Part shown: one piece after another, positions 1 through 9,181 of the stretch | How the letters are laid out: every line of letters starts with the position of its first letter | Position numbering within the stretch: position 1 is the first letter of the stretch | Source of the DNA: Rhodohalobacter sulfatireducens | Lineage (GTDB): Bacteria; Bacteroidota; Rhodothermia; Balneolales; Balneolaceae | Length of the DNA stretch: 64,000 bases | Assembly (NCBI RefSeq): GCF_022012475.1 | Contig: NZ_JAKLWS010000010.1 | Location: 62,001-126,000 of the forward strand | Direction: 5' to 3' | Program-made: the position numbers and the translations under genes | Notes under the pieces: model-generated | What the model saw: only the letters and a program-made list of their open reading frames with translations | Told to the model about the DNA's origin: nothing | The model's database searches: none

Positions 1-869
1 CTACCTATGAGTTTGGCAGCAATGAATGGCAACTGAATGGAGATAATATCTATGCAAACGGAACTCCTTCATGGTACAACGGTACGAATTTGTGGGCACC
101 ATCTGTATTTAAAATTAATTCCAACAAACTTAGATTATACCATTCCGCAGTTTCAGATGAAGACATGCACCAGTCCAAAATTGGCTTTGCAACGGTTCAT
201 ACATCAACGTCTAATTTTACTTTTACACCTTCAAGCGACTATGTGCTTGAATCTCAAAACACAGAACAACCATTTGCTATTGACCCGGCAGTTTTTGAAG
301 ACGACTCTAATCGTATGTGGTTGGTTTACGGCTCACACGCTAAAGGAATCTGGATGATAGAATTGGATAAAGCAACAGGGTTGCTAAAAGAAAATCCAGC
401 AAATAAAACATGGAACACTACAGATAACAGGTTTATTGAGATAGCCAATTATGGAGGTCAACTCAATGAAAATAATATTGAAGCCGCCTATATCTACAAT
501 CACCCTGATAACCCCTATTATTATTTATTTGTCAATTGGGATGTTTGCTGCAGTGGTGTCAATAGCACTTACAATATTCGTGTAGGAAGGTCTAACTCGC
601 CAACAGGGCCTTTTCTGGATAAGGATGGTGTAGATTTAAAATCAGGAGGTGGAACGATGTTTTTAGATGCGAACGGAGAAATAATCGGGAATAATCGTTT
701 CGCAGGCCCGGGTCATTCAGGTATTTACCGGCATTCAGATGGTAAATTTTATTTCTCTCACCATTTTTACGATGTAGATAACAATGGCGAAGCATCAATG
801 GCTATTTGGAACTTAGACTGGGTTGATGGATGGCCTCTCTTGAATACTCAAAATGAAGTAAATCTTTAG
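1..869 (+). CDS. GH43 family arabinan endo-1,5-alpha-L-arabinosidase, 5' truncated by window edge
   Basis: The reading frame is open from base 3 to the stop at 869, so the start lies upstream of the window. The visible ~288 residues carry GH43 landmarks: an LWAPSVF motif near the first blade, AIDPAVFEDDSNRMWLVYGS (catalytic-acid region and blade), NNIEAAYIYN (the glutamate expected as general acid), a VNWDVCCSGVNSTYNIRVGR stretch typical of endo-arabinanases (subfamily 5-like), and GPGHSGI near the end. The enzyme would hydrolyse alpha-1,5-arabinan outside the cytoplasm, though the signal peptide is not visible. It lies 13 bp upstream of an SGNH lipoprotein gene and probably forms a sugar/ester-degrading unit with it. 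Family assignment is firm; exact substrate is inferred. Confidence 0.88.
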   Translation, partial: TYEFGSNEWQLNGDNIYANGTPSWYNGTNLWAPSVFKINSNKLRLYHSAVSDEDMHQSKIGFATVHTSTSNFTFTPSSDYVLESQNTEQPFAIDPAVFEDDSNRMWLVYGSHAKGIWMIELDKATGLLKENPANKTWNTTDNRFIEIANYGGQLNENNIEAAYIYNHPDNPYYYLFVNWDVCCSGVNSTYNIRVGRSNSPTGPFLDKDGVDLKSGGGTMFLDANGEIIGNNRFAGPGHSGIYRHSDGKFYFSHHFYDVDNNGEASMAIWNLDWVDGWPLLNTQNEVNL

Positions 870-882
870 TTAAATAAATACG

Positions 883-1620
883 ATGAAAATCACAGTAAAT
901 TATTTACTTATTGGAATATCATTTTTGATGTTCAACGCTTGCGACAATGATCATTTAAATTCCAAACCGGAAAGCAACTCAATAAATAAAATACTTCCAC
1001 TGGGAGCTTCGAGAGTTGAAGGGGCAAGACCCGAATTTGAAAGTTACCGTTATGAACTTTGGAAAGATTTGAAAGAAAACAATTGGGATTTTGACTTCGT
1101 TGGGACACAATCAGACAATGCGTCTTATCCACGATTTGATAATGAAAATTTTGATATCGACCACGAAGGAAGAGGAGGATGGACCTCGGGACAAATTTTA
1201 AACGGATTGAATGGTTGGCTGCGTCAAACCGGCTCACCTGATATTGTCCTTTTTAGCTCACCAGGGGGTAATGATCTATTAGAAAGTTTGGATTATAACC
1301 AAACCATATCAAATATCAACGCTATTATTGACGCTTTGCAAGCAAATAACCCATATGTGACGATAATAATTGAACAACCCGCACAAGGTCGTTCAGACTT
1401 CATGATAACGGATCTTACAAACGCCTTCAATCAAATGCGAGAAGATATAGTAACTATTTCGGCAAATCAGACGACAGGAGAATCGCAAGTAATAGCAGTT
1501 GATATGTACACAGGATTTAACGACAGTTACTTAGCAGACGAAGTACATTATAATGAAGCTGGAGCAGAATTTATTGCGACACGATACTACAACGTTTTAA
1601 TAACTGTGCTTGAGCAATAA
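883..1620 (+). CDS. SGNH/GDSL-family hydrolase, predicted lipoprotein
   Basis: A 245-aa protein starting with a hydrophobic segment that ends in FNAC (Cys20), a plausible lipobox, so it is probably anchored to a membrane. SGNH blocks are visible: block I as ILPLGASRVEG (the usual GDS is GAS, but the serine is present), block III as GGND, and block V as DEVHYN carrying the Asp/His pair. This supports a serine esterase or carbohydrate esterase of the GDSL superfamily. It follows the GH43 gene by 13 bp and is likely co-transcribed with it, suggesting deacylation of plant- or algal-type polysaccharide. The exact substrate cannot be read from sequence. Confidence 0.85.
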   Translation: MKITVNYLLIGISFLMFNACDNDHLNSKPESNSINKILPLGASRVEGARPEFESYRYELWKDLKENNWDFDFVGTQSDNASYPRFDNENFDIDHEGRGGWTSGQILNGLNGWLRQTGSPDIVLFSSPGGNDLLESLDYNQTISNINAIIDALQANNPYVTIIIEQPAQGRSDFMITDLTNAFNQMREDIVTISANQTTGESQVIAVDMYTGFNDSYLADEVHYNEAGAEFIATRYYNVLITVLEQ

Positions 1621-1750
1621 AACAGAGAATTGAGCAGGTGACCGTGAGCAAAAAGCTTACGATGCGCCCGCCTTACAAATGCCAAACCGTAATAAACCTT
1701 CAATTTGAAGACATTATTTTAATTGCAAAAATCTCAAATTGGCAAAATTC

Positions 1751-2698
1751 ATGAGAACAAAATATTCAGTGCTTCAGGTAAGCGGGGTTCTTTGGATTTT
1801 GCTACTGATTGGCTGCTCTACAAATGACTCAGTTTATTCCGGGACTGTCCAGGTTTCTGAGGGTAAGAATGTCATTGAAACAGATAAATATAATTGGCCG
1901 GGGATTAATCGCGTTTGGTATTATCGGCCTTCTACCTCAGAAGACTCCCTTCGGTTAGTCATGGTTTTCCATGGTATGGGACGAAACGGGGAAGACTATC
2001 TTGACTCATGGATACCTTATGCCGATGAAAACCAATTGTTAATAGTAGCTCCTGAATTTTCTGATGAACAGATAATTGGATTTGTCGGATCCCTCTCGAC
2101 AGGTGGGTTTGAATATCGATACTCTACAGGTAACGTCGTGTCATGGTTTTCACGGGACCTTTCTGAAAAGGAGTGGTACTATACATCTGTCGAGCACCTT
2201 TTCGATACTTTCCTGCGATCTGATTCTCAACTATTGAAGCGATATGTTCTGTTCGGCCATTCAGCCGGCGGCCAGTTTGTCCACCGAATGGCTATGTTTA
2301 CACCAGATGCTCGCTTTGATCTGGCTATCGCTGCTAACTCCGGATGGTATACCATTCCAGACAACGAACAGAACTATCCTTATGGCATTTCGGGAGCTCC
2401 AAAATTGCAAGACAGAATTTCATATTCGCTCCAACGACCACTCGTTGTATTTCTTGGAACAGAGGACAAACCAGACCAAGGTGGGTTTAGAACGCGACCG
2501 GAGGCAATGAAACAGGGGGAATCAAGGCCGCAAAGAGGTAAACATTTTTTTGAGGCAGCTCAACATTATGCAACCAACCGCGGCCTAACTCTGGGCTGGC
2601 AGATCAAATATGCGGAGGGTATAGGACACAACTACAAAGAGATGGCTGAAGCGGCCATTCCCATTATTCATGAGAAAGGATTAATTCCAGGAAAATAA
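1751..2698 (+). CDS. alpha/beta-hydrolase lipoprotein (PHB-depolymerase/LpqC-like)
   Basis: Start placed at ATG 1751; an in-frame TTG lies four codons upstream at 1739 but fits less well before a signal peptide. The N-terminus has a hydrophobic run ending in LIGC, a lipobox. Alpha/beta-hydrolase marks follow: FHGMGRNGEDYL (oxyanion-loop HG), GHSAGGQ (nucleophile elbow), GTEDKPDQGG (candidate acid) and GIGHNY near the C-terminus (catalytic His). This layout matches the polyhydroxybutyrate-depolymerase/esterase group that includes feruloyl and acetyl-xylan esterases. With the GH43 and SGNH neighbours, a secreted polysaccharide esterase is the likeliest role. It is separated from the upstream gene by ~130 bp, so it may have its own promoter. 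Confidence 0.82.
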   Translation: MRTKYSVLQVSGVLWILLLIGCSTNDSVYSGTVQVSEGKNVIETDKYNWPGINRVWYYRPSTSEDSLRLVMVFHGMGRNGEDYLDSWIPYADENQLLIVAPEFSDEQIIGFVGSLSTGGFEYRYSTGNVVSWFSRDLSEKEWYYTSVEHLFDTFLRSDSQLLKRYVLFGHSAGGQFVHRMAMFTPDARFDLAIAANSGWYTIPDNEQNYPYGISGAPKLQDRISYSLQRPLVVFLGTEDKPDQGGFRTRPEAMKQGESRPQRGKHFFEAAQHYATNRGLTLGWQIKYAEGIGHNYKEMAEAAIPIIHEKGLIPGK

Positions 2699-3302
2699 GC
2701 TTGTACCCAGCCATATAATCATGCGCATCAAACAGCTTGGATAATCTATTTAAGGTTCCAATTTGTCGATTGGGCATAGCTTTTCAGGTTTAATAAACTC
2801 GCTACGATTGTTCATTCCCAACAGTTACTTTAGATGTCAATTTTTCGGCTAGAATCGCCCTTTGGCTCCATTACTGTTATTTACGTACACAATCTGTGGG
2901 ATTTTTTTACCGGTCTAATCACAGGCGTTTGGCTAAATGATTGCGCCGGTGCAGCGCCAAACCGTTTTACAATTTTTTTTCACATAACTCCGTCATCAAT
3001 TCACTCAAAATATCTCTCTGCAAAATCAATAAAATAAGGCCGGTCGGGGACCTGTGTTATGTCTGCCTTCGTGTTTGCGCCAGGCGATATCGCCGTCATC
3101 CAGATTGGTCCCAACAACACCACTTATTGTTAATTCATCCGATAAGGGGATGAGGTATAAACCCGCTCGTACTATTGTCAAGAGCAAAAGCGAGACGCTT
3201 GCGCTATCCCCAATCTGTGATCTTTGGCATTTAAAAACTTTTTCTTGAAACTCCAGCCCCCCACCTCTATTATCTTGCTGGATCTTTAATCACATAAATG
3301 AA
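2699..3302. other. 600-bp gene-poor stretch with gene debris
   Basis: No intact gene is supported. The reverse strand at 3001-3181 carries the frameshifted C-terminus of an alpha/beta-hydrolase (separate entry). A GTTTGGC/GCCAAAC inverted repeat lies at 2927-2962, and a short TCATCC/GGATGA dyad at about 3136-3153. Short open frames on the plus strand at 2834-3248 are low-complexity, overlap one another and resemble no protein family. Confidence 0.6.
3001..3181 (-). pseudogene. remnant of an alpha/beta-hydrolase C-terminus, frameshifted
   Basis: Read on the minus strand from 3181, one frame gives LTIVRAGLYLIPLSDELTIS, then GVVGTNLDDGDIAWRKHEGR and HNTGP. After an extra C in a CCCC run (plus-strand GGGG at 3046-3049) the reading continues in another frame as DRPYFIDFAERYFE and a TGA stop at 3001. 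The DGDIAWRKHEGRHNTGP type of motif with a closing ...FAERYF resembles the catalytic-His end of secreted alpha/beta-hydrolases acting on polysaccharide esters. About 59 codons survive and no coherent upstream part is visible, so this is a 3' fragment. It indicates that the esterase cluster once held another member, or that a fragment was left by rearrangement. Confidence 0.6.
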
Positions 3303-5243
3303 ATGTATACCGGGAAAAGATTTCTGTTTCTCTTTGGACTTTGTCTGATTTCTACATCGGTTTTTGCACAAATCCAGCTTCCAAAGCTGATAAGTGACGG
3401 AATGGTTCTTCAGCGAAACCAGGAACTTACAATTTGGGGATGGGCTTCACCCAATGAAGATGTGACGTTAACATTTCAAGAGAGTACATTTTCAACAACA
3501 GCAGATAATGAGGGTATTTGGGAGATTAAGCTGCCGCCACAAGAAGCCGGCGGACCGTATGAGATGAATTTTGAAGGGAGCAATCAAGTCAATGTAAAAA
3601 ATATTCTTTTTGGGGATGTATGGGTTGCCTCCGGTCAGTCGAATATGGAGTTGTGGATGGGGCGAGTGAGATACACATATGAAAATGAAATTCAAAACTC
3701 AGGGAATTCTGAAATCCGGCAATTTTTAGTTCCTGATCAATACGATTTTAAGCAAACACACAATGATTTTGAAGGTGGTGAATGGCAGAGTGCCGGGCCC
3801 GAAACTATCCTGGACTTTTCAGCCGTCGCATATTTTTTCGCAAAAGAGTTGAACAGAAATTATAACATTCCGATCGGCATCATCAACGCAGCAATGGGCG
3901 GCTCGCCTGTAGAATCCTGGATGAGTGAAGAATCCCTGAAAGAATTTCCGGATGCGTATGAGGAACTACAGAAATTCAAAGATGACGATCTGATTCAGGA
4001 AATTCAGCAGGAAGATCAAAAAAGGATTGGCAACTGGTATTCTGAACTAAACCAGAGGGATCAAGGACTAAAAGCTAATCCAAAATGGAGTCAGCCAAAT
4101 ATGAACGATTCCGGTTGGGAAGAGATGAACCTGCCGGGGTATTGGTCCGAAGAAACATCCCTTGGCGATCAAAACGGAGTCGTTTGGTTTCGAAAAGAGA
4201 TTGATGTCCCTGAACGAATGACCGGTAAACCGGCCCGGTTGTGGATGGGACGAATTGTAGACCAGGATTCAGTATTTGTAAATGGCCAATTGGTTGGGAA
4301 CACCGGCTATCAATATCCACCTCGGCGATATCACCTGGATTCAACCGTTTTAAAGGAGGGCAAAAATGAAATTGCTATTCGGGTCATAAACAGTTCAGGG
4401 AGCGGAGGTTTTGTACCGGACAAACCCTATTACCTTTCAGTCGGTACGGATACACTTCATCTGACCGGTGATTGGAAATACAAACTCGGGGCTTCGATGG
4501 AACCATTGGCGAGCCAGACGTTTGTGCGATGGAAACCGGCCGGGTTGTATAATCGAATGATCACCCCTCTTTTGGACTATTCAATCAAAGGTGTGATTTG
4601 GTACCAGGGTGAATCCAATACTGATGATCCCGGTGAGTATGAAAAACGATTTTCTACCATGATTGAAACCTGGAGAGATAACTGGAACCAAGGTGATTTT
4701 CCCTTTCTTTTTGTTCAGCTTGCAAATTATATGGAAACGACTGATGAGCCGGTTCAAAGCAACTGGGCGGAACTGCGCCAGGCTCAACTTAATACACTAA
4801 AGCTTCCTAATACCGGCATGGCGGTTACGATAGATGTTGGAGAATGGAATGATATCCACCCGTTGAATAAAAAAGATGTCGGACACCGGTTGGCCCTGCA
4901 GGCGCAAAAAATTGCTTATGGTGAAGAAGACCTTGCAGCGGGCGGACCTATTCCCGACCGTTCAATGTTCCGTTCTAATGAAGTAATCATTCACTTTAAA
5001 AATGTTGTCAATTGCTTAACAACGTCTGACGGAGAAGCTCCTAAACACTTTGCTATATCTGATGATGGTGAAAATTTTGTCTGGGCCAAGGCAGAAATCA
5101 TGGAAAACTCTATCAGGGTTTGGAATGATGAGATCTCAAACCCGGCGGCCGTTCGATATGCATGGGCAAATAATCCTGAATCAGCCAACCTGACCAATCA
5201 AAAGGGTTTACCGGCAACCCCTTTTGAAGTAACTAAAAACTAA
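3303..5243 (+). CDS. sialate O-acetylesterase family protein
   Basis: A 646-aa secreted enzyme with a signal peptide (residues ~1-22, ending SVFAQ). The mature N-terminus, LPKLISDGMVLQR, is typical of the family. SGNH-type catalytic motifs are VASGQSNMEL (nucleophile Ser), a middle jelly-roll insertion with VWFRKEIDVP and VFVNGQLVGNT (~290-390), GVIWYQGESN, and DIHPLNK (Asp/His). These enzymes remove acetyl groups from sialic acids or from xylan-like sugars; outside animals the substrate is often not sialic acid. The gene begins the strongest downstream part of the hydrolase cluster and is 19 bp upstream of the phosphatase gene, so the two may share a transcript. Confidence 0.92.
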   Translation: MYTGKRFLFLFGLCLISTSVFAQIQLPKLISDGMVLQRNQELTIWGWASPNEDVTLTFQESTFSTTADNEGIWEIKLPPQEAGGPYEMNFEGSNQVNVKNILFGDVWVASGQSNMELWMGRVRYTYENEIQNSGNSEIRQFLVPDQYDFKQTHNDFEGGEWQSAGPETILDFSAVAYFFAKELNRNYNIPIGIINAAMGGSPVESWMSEESLKEFPDAYEELQKFKDDDLIQEIQQEDQKRIGNWYSELNQRDQGLKANPKWSQPNMNDSGWEEMNLPGYWSEETSLGDQNGVVWFRKEIDVPERMTGKPARLWMGRIVDQDSVFVNGQLVGNTGYQYPPRRYHLDSTVLKEGKNEIAIRVINSSGSGGFVPDKPYYLSVGTDTLHLTGDWKYKLGASMEPLASQTFVRWKPAGLYNRMITPLLDYSIKGVIWYQGESNTDDPGEYEKRFSTMIETWRDNWNQGDFPFLFVQLANYMETTDEPVQSNWAELRQAQLNTLKLPNTGMAVTIDVGEWNDIHPLNKKDVGHRLALQAQKIAYGEEDLAAGGPIPDRSMFRSNEVIIHFKNVVNCLTTSDGEAPKHFAISDDGENFVWAKAEIMENSIRVWNDEISNPAAVRYAWANNPESANLTNQKGLPATPFEVTKN

Positions 5244-5262
5244 TTCTTAAAAAATAAATCTA

Positions 5263-6102
5263 ATGCTTGGAAAAGAAATTGCTGCCATCCTCGAAGAGAT
5301 CAACTCGATGATCGTTGAAAACTTTCACTCAGCTCATGAAATCACTGTCAAATCAGATGAAAGTATCGTCACAAAAACAGATCGCGAGGTGGAAGAAATC
5401 CTGATACCAAAATTAAATGAGTTACTGCCGAATTCCGTAATTATTGGAGAAGAATCAGCTCCAAGCGAACCAGAAGAGATAGGCAGATCCTTTCAAAGTG
5501 AATATCTATGGGCGGTAGATCCTATCGACGGAACGACGAATTTTGCTTCTGGCATCCCAAATTTTGCAGTTTCTGTAGGACTTCTTAAACAGAATGAGGA
5601 TGGGTTTGAGCCGATTGCCGGTGGAATTAGTTTTCCCGCAATGTCAAAAATCTATTATACACATGAAGGTAAAACGCTCTGTAGAGACCTACTTACAAAC
5701 CAAGAAGAGGAGATTATATTCAGAGAACAGCAGCCGTTATCCACAATTATGCTGCCCAATCACCTGGCTCTTCAACTAAACCTGGATCCAAAAAACCGTT
5801 TTGTCGGAAACCTGAGGTTTATGGGAAGTTCAGCAGCTGATCTTGTTTTTTTAAGTCTCGGAAAAGCATCTGCAACATGCACCATTGCCCACATTTGGGA
5901 TGTGGCAGCCGGTTTTGCAATCGCAAAAACACAAAATATATTCCCAAAGCTACTCAGTACCGGTCAAATCAAGATAAATTTAACTCGTGATGATTTTCTG
6001 TATGGAGAGGCCAAAATAAACTGGCGGCTGAAAAATCCGCTTGCATTGTGTGATGATGAATATTTTTCCGATGTTCAAGAACTGTTTAATAATCATAAAT
6101 AA
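5263..6102 (+). CDS. inositol monophosphatase (SuhB/CysQ-like) family protein
   Basis: A 279-aa protein with the metal-binding signature of the Li-sensitive phosphatase family: IIGEES (Glu pair), WAVDPIDGTTNF (DPIDGT box) and HIWDVAAGFAIAK (C-terminal WDxAAG box). Such enzymes remove phosphate from inositol monophosphate, fructose-1,6-bisphosphate or 3'-phosphoadenosine phosphate using Mg2+. Which of these applies is not decidable here. Cytosolic, no signal peptide. It lies between the acetylesterase and a DinB-like gene with 12-19 bp gaps, consistent with one operon. Confidence 0.9.
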   Translation: MLGKEIAAILEEINSMIVENFHSAHEITVKSDESIVTKTDREVEEILIPKLNELLPNSVIIGEESAPSEPEEIGRSFQSEYLWAVDPIDGTTNFASGIPNFAVSVGLLKQNEDGFEPIAGGISFPAMSKIYYTHEGKTLCRDLLTNQEEEIIFREQQPLSTIMLPNHLALQLNLDPKNRFVGNLRFMGSSAADLVFLSLGKASATCTIAHIWDVAAGFAIAKTQNIFPKLLSTGQIKINLTRDDFLYGEAKINWRLKNPLALCDDEYFSDVQELFNNHK

Positions 6103-6114
6103 ATTCAATTTTTT

Positions 6115-6597
6115 ATGATGAAGAATTCGTCCCATTCCAATTTATCACTTCGCAAGCAACTGGTCTCACATCTTGAAGGAGGGCAAGCATTCTCACCCAT
6201 TGACAAGGTGCTCGATAATATGTCTTACGATCTGATCGGAATTGTTCCGGATGGCCTCCCCTATTCATTTTATCAACAGTTTTACCATATCTGGTATGCT
6301 CAAAAAGATATCATTGAGTATTGCAAGAATGACGATTATAAGGCCCAAAATTGGCCGGATGATTATTGGCCCGAAAACAGTTCGCCGGACCATGAATCTG
6401 AATGGAAAGAATTGATCCAAAATTTTTTTCGTGACAGGGATTCACTCAGTCATTACATCTTAGATTCATCCAACAAACTCTTTGAGCCGTTTGAATCCGA
6501 TTCGGATCATAATTTATTTCGAGAAATCCAGGTTGTGATCGAACACAACTCCTATCACACCGGCCAACTTTATCTGATTTACCGGCTGCTTAATTAG
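6115..6597 (+). CDS. DinB-superfamily protein
   Basis: A 160-aa helical protein with the spaced histidines of the DinB/YfiT four-helix-bundle metal site: QQFYHIWYAQKDI in the first part and EHNSYHTGQLYLIYRLL at the C-terminus. The family includes thiol-dependent metal enzymes and many proteins of unknown job. Two ATGs are adjacent (6115 and 6118); either works. It is 12 bp after the phosphatase gene and probably in the same transcript. The specific activity is unknown. Confidence 0.82.
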   Translation: MMKNSSHSNLSLRKQLVSHLEGGQAFSPIDKVLDNMSYDLIGIVPDGLPYSFYQQFYHIWYAQKDIIEYCKNDDYKAQNWPDDYWPENSSPDHESEWKELIQNFFRDRDSLSHYILDSSNKLFEPFESDSDHNLFREIQVVIEHNSYHTGQLYLIYRLLN

Positions 6598-6699
6598 ATA
6601 TCTTGCTTCATTCTTTTTGCTGTTTTTCTTTGCAGATATTTAGTTAATATAACGGCTGTATGTGAGTGCAAACCTAATATTCGAGATATAGATTGAGAG

Positions 6700-8004
6700 A
6701 TGAAACCATTAAACATCAATAAAAATTTTGTTTTTTATGGGTCTCTGATTGGGCTGGCTCTGGGCTTTTTATTTGGGATTGTTGCTAAACAGGGAGATAT
6801 AGATTTCCTCTTCACCTTCTCAAACATCCTTGAACCGATTGGTAATCTTTGGATTAATGCACTTCGGATGATCGTTGTGCCGCTCATCATTGCCTATATC
6901 GTAACAGCCGTGGCTTCATTTTCGCACCTGAAATCAACATTCAAGATTGGCGGTAGTGCTATACTCACTCACCTTTTTTTGATCGGAACTGGGATGGCAA
7001 TTATGACTCTGCTGTCGCCCTCAGTAGTATCCATGTTTGATGTAACTCCTGAAATGACCACATCTCTCCACTCGCATGTTATGGATATGCCTATGCCCGA
7101 GGAAGAGTCTGCAACTGACGGCAGCATATCTGATGCCATTAGCTATTTAATTCCATCTAATTTATTCAGGGCAGCTGCGGATGAAAATATTCTACCCATT
7201 TTTGTAGCGTCATTTCTTTTTGCACTTGCACTCACGCGTGTTTCCGAATCCAATCGTAAAAAAATTGTTGGCTTTTTTGATGCCCTTATTGAAACCCTGC
7301 ATGTACTCATCGGCTGGATTATTACAGTCATGCCATTTGCTGTTTTTACACTTGTTTTTGCAATGGCTACAGAATCAGGTGCTGACCTGCTTTCTGCCCT
7401 CATGTTTTTTGTTGTTGCATACTGTGCGTTAACCGTTCTATTGATTTTGTTCCTTTACGTCATCACACCGCTTTTGGGAAATGTCTCACTCAAAAAATTT
7501 GCTAAGGCGATGCTGCCGGCACAGACGGTTGCAGTTGGTACAAGATCCTCGATGGTCTGCCTTCCGGCTCTCATTGAAGGAGCAAGAGATAAACTTCAGC
7601 TCCCTGAAAAAGTTATCGGAATTATCATGCCGATGTCTGTCTCCATCTTTAAAGTAAACAAAGCTGTATCTGCTCCCCTTCAACTTTATTTCCTGGCACA
7701 TATCTACGGAATTCAACTCGACCCCATCCCGGTCCTGTTATTCATGCTGGCGTATATTCCCACGAGTTTTACGTCGCCCGGAATTCCAAGTACCGGCCTT
7801 TTTATCACGTTACCTCTTTACCTGGCAATGGGAATTCCTGTAGAAGGATATGTAATCCTGAAAACGGTAGATGCCATTCCCGATATTTTTAAAACCGTAG
7901 TGAATGTAACGGAAGATATGAGTGTGGCAACTATTATCTCACGATTTGTTTCTGATTCTGCTTTTGCAGGTGAAACAGCGAGTCCAACTGCCATTACATC
8001 ATAA
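6700..8004 (+). CDS. dicarboxylate/amino acid:cation symporter (DAACS)
   Basis: A 434-aa integral membrane protein with many hydrophobic segments and family motifs: LRMIVVPLIIAYIVTAV in the N-terminal half, TRSSMVCLPALI in the hairpin region where glutamate carriers have an S-rich loop, and PSTGLFITLPLYLAMGIP with KTVDAIPDIFKTVVNVT near the C-terminus. It should couple Na+ or H+ to uptake of glutamate, aspartate or C4-dicarboxylates; GltP, GltT and DctA are the characterised relatives. It is followed after 15 bp by an ATP-grasp-like gene, a possible two-gene operon. Confidence 0.93.
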   Translation: MKPLNINKNFVFYGSLIGLALGFLFGIVAKQGDIDFLFTFSNILEPIGNLWINALRMIVVPLIIAYIVTAVASFSHLKSTFKIGGSAILTHLFLIGTGMAIMTLLSPSVVSMFDVTPEMTTSLHSHVMDMPMPEEESATDGSISDAISYLIPSNLFRAAADENILPIFVASFLFALALTRVSESNRKKIVGFFDALIETLHVLIGWIITVMPFAVFTLVFAMATESGADLLSALMFFVVAYCALTVLLILFLYVITPLLGNVSLKKFAKAMLPAQTVAVGTRSSMVCLPALIEGARDKLQLPEKVIGIIMPMSVSIFKVNKAVSAPLQLYFLAHIYGIQLDPIPVLLFMLAYIPTSFTSPGIPSTGLFITLPLYLAMGIPVEGYVILKTVDAIPDIFKTVVNVTEDMSVATIISRFVSDSAFAGETASPTAITS

Positions 8005-8019
8005 TTTTTGGAATGCACC

Positions 8020-9024
8020 ATGATCTATTTCATAACGCCGGCAGACCAGATTTGGATCATTCATAATTTGATAGACCGACTGGATGAGGATGTCCGCCCT
8101 TCAGTCAGGCCAACCTCTTATCACGATTTTTATAAATCCCTGGATATCGTTGAGGGGACCGTAGTATTTACAGGCTTGGGAGTTCTGACAGAGGTACAAA
8201 GAGAAATTGCCATCGAATTAGCAGATCAATTAACCCGATCTGATCTGAACTTTAGAGTTATGAATAATCCCCAAAAAGCTTTGGGAAGATTTGATTTATT
8301 GACGGAATTACACACGAAAGGATTGAATTCATTCCGGGCTTACCGACTCTCTGAAATTTCTCTTGATGAACCGAATTTTCCAGTTTTTATTCGTGAGGAA
8401 CATAACCATACCGGGACTGTCTCCGATATAATTAATGACCCTGAAGCTCTTAAAAATGCACTTACTGAGGTTCAAAACCGTGGATTTAAAATTGAATCAC
8501 TTCTTGCAGTTGAATACCTCGATACAAGTGATGAAACAGGACTTTTCAGGAAATACTCGGTACAAAAGTTTGGTGATAAGATTATCCCAAGATATTTAAG
8601 TCTTGATTACCATTGGATGGTAAAAGAGAATTCAGCGCTCCCTGATGGACGAGAATTATATACAGATGAAAGAGTTCAGGAGGAAGTTCAATTTATGCTG
8701 GAAAATCCTCATGAAGAGAAGTTGCGAGAAATTTTTGAAACAGCCGGTATTAATTTTGGGCGTATTGACTACAGTTTGTTGAACGGTGCGGTTCAAACCT
8801 GGGAAATAAACACACTTCCCACTTTTGGCGGCTATCCTGGTATCAAAAAACAGAATCCGAAACGAAAAAAACGGGATGAATCTAAACGAATTTTTTATGA
8901 TTTATTGAGCCGTGCAATGCGTGAATTAATGGATGATCACATTGGAGAAGTATTAACGATTTCGATTTCAGGACATTTAAGAAAAAAAAATATCACGGGA
9001 ACGGCGAAAACAAACTTTGGTTGA
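8020..9024 (+). CDS. ATP-grasp-fold protein of unknown function
   Basis: Start set at ATG 8020; an in-frame TTG at 8008 would add four residues. About 334 aa. The C-terminal part shows ATP-grasp features: FPVFIREEHNHTGT (substrate/ATP strand with a basic residue), a GFKIESLLAVEYLDT strand, and GRIDYSLLNGAVQTWEINTL, matching the usual G-x-D-y...E-x-N metal/ATP motif. No close family name is recognised. The last ~20 residues after LMDDHIG are rich in Lys/Thr and may not be folded. The neighbouring transporter may supply a substrate to ligate to another molecule, but that is inference. Confidence 0.75.
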   Translation: MIYFITPADQIWIIHNLIDRLDEDVRPSVRPTSYHDFYKSLDIVEGTVVFTGLGVLTEVQREIAIELADQLTRSDLNFRVMNNPQKALGRFDLLTELHTKGLNSFRAYRLSEISLDEPNFPVFIREEHNHTGTVSDIINDPEALKNALTEVQNRGFKIESLLAVEYLDTSDETGLFRKYSVQKFGDKIIPRYLSLDYHWMVKENSALPDGRELYTDERVQEEVQFMLENPHEEKLREIFETAGINFGRIDYSLLNGAVQTWEINTLPTFGGYPGIKKQNPKRKKRDESKRIFYDLLSRAMRELMDDHIGEVLTISISGHLRKKNITGTAKTNFG

Positions 9025-9181
9025 TTTAACACTTTGGATCGGAAAAAAGATGCCAAGAATACCATTCTTAAGTAATCTCCGTGCTATCCTGAGGCGAAAA
9101 GTACGGCAAAAAAAAGAACGCTGATAATTACAAATCTGTCTAAATAAGTAACTCAACAAAATCGAAATTCATCATAATACC

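Noticed and set aside
2921-2970. attC-like site: GTTTGGC...GCCAAAC around TGCGCC with a similar GCCAAACCGT at 1681-1690
   Set aside because: The core does not fit RYYYAAC/GTTRRRY (position 4 is wrong on both sides), no integrase with a catalytic domain is present, and the two places share only short blocks.
2834-3248. three overlapping short frames on the plus strand
   Set aside because: They overlap each other in different frames, lack RBS and family resemblance, and lie over a better-supported minus-strand remnant.
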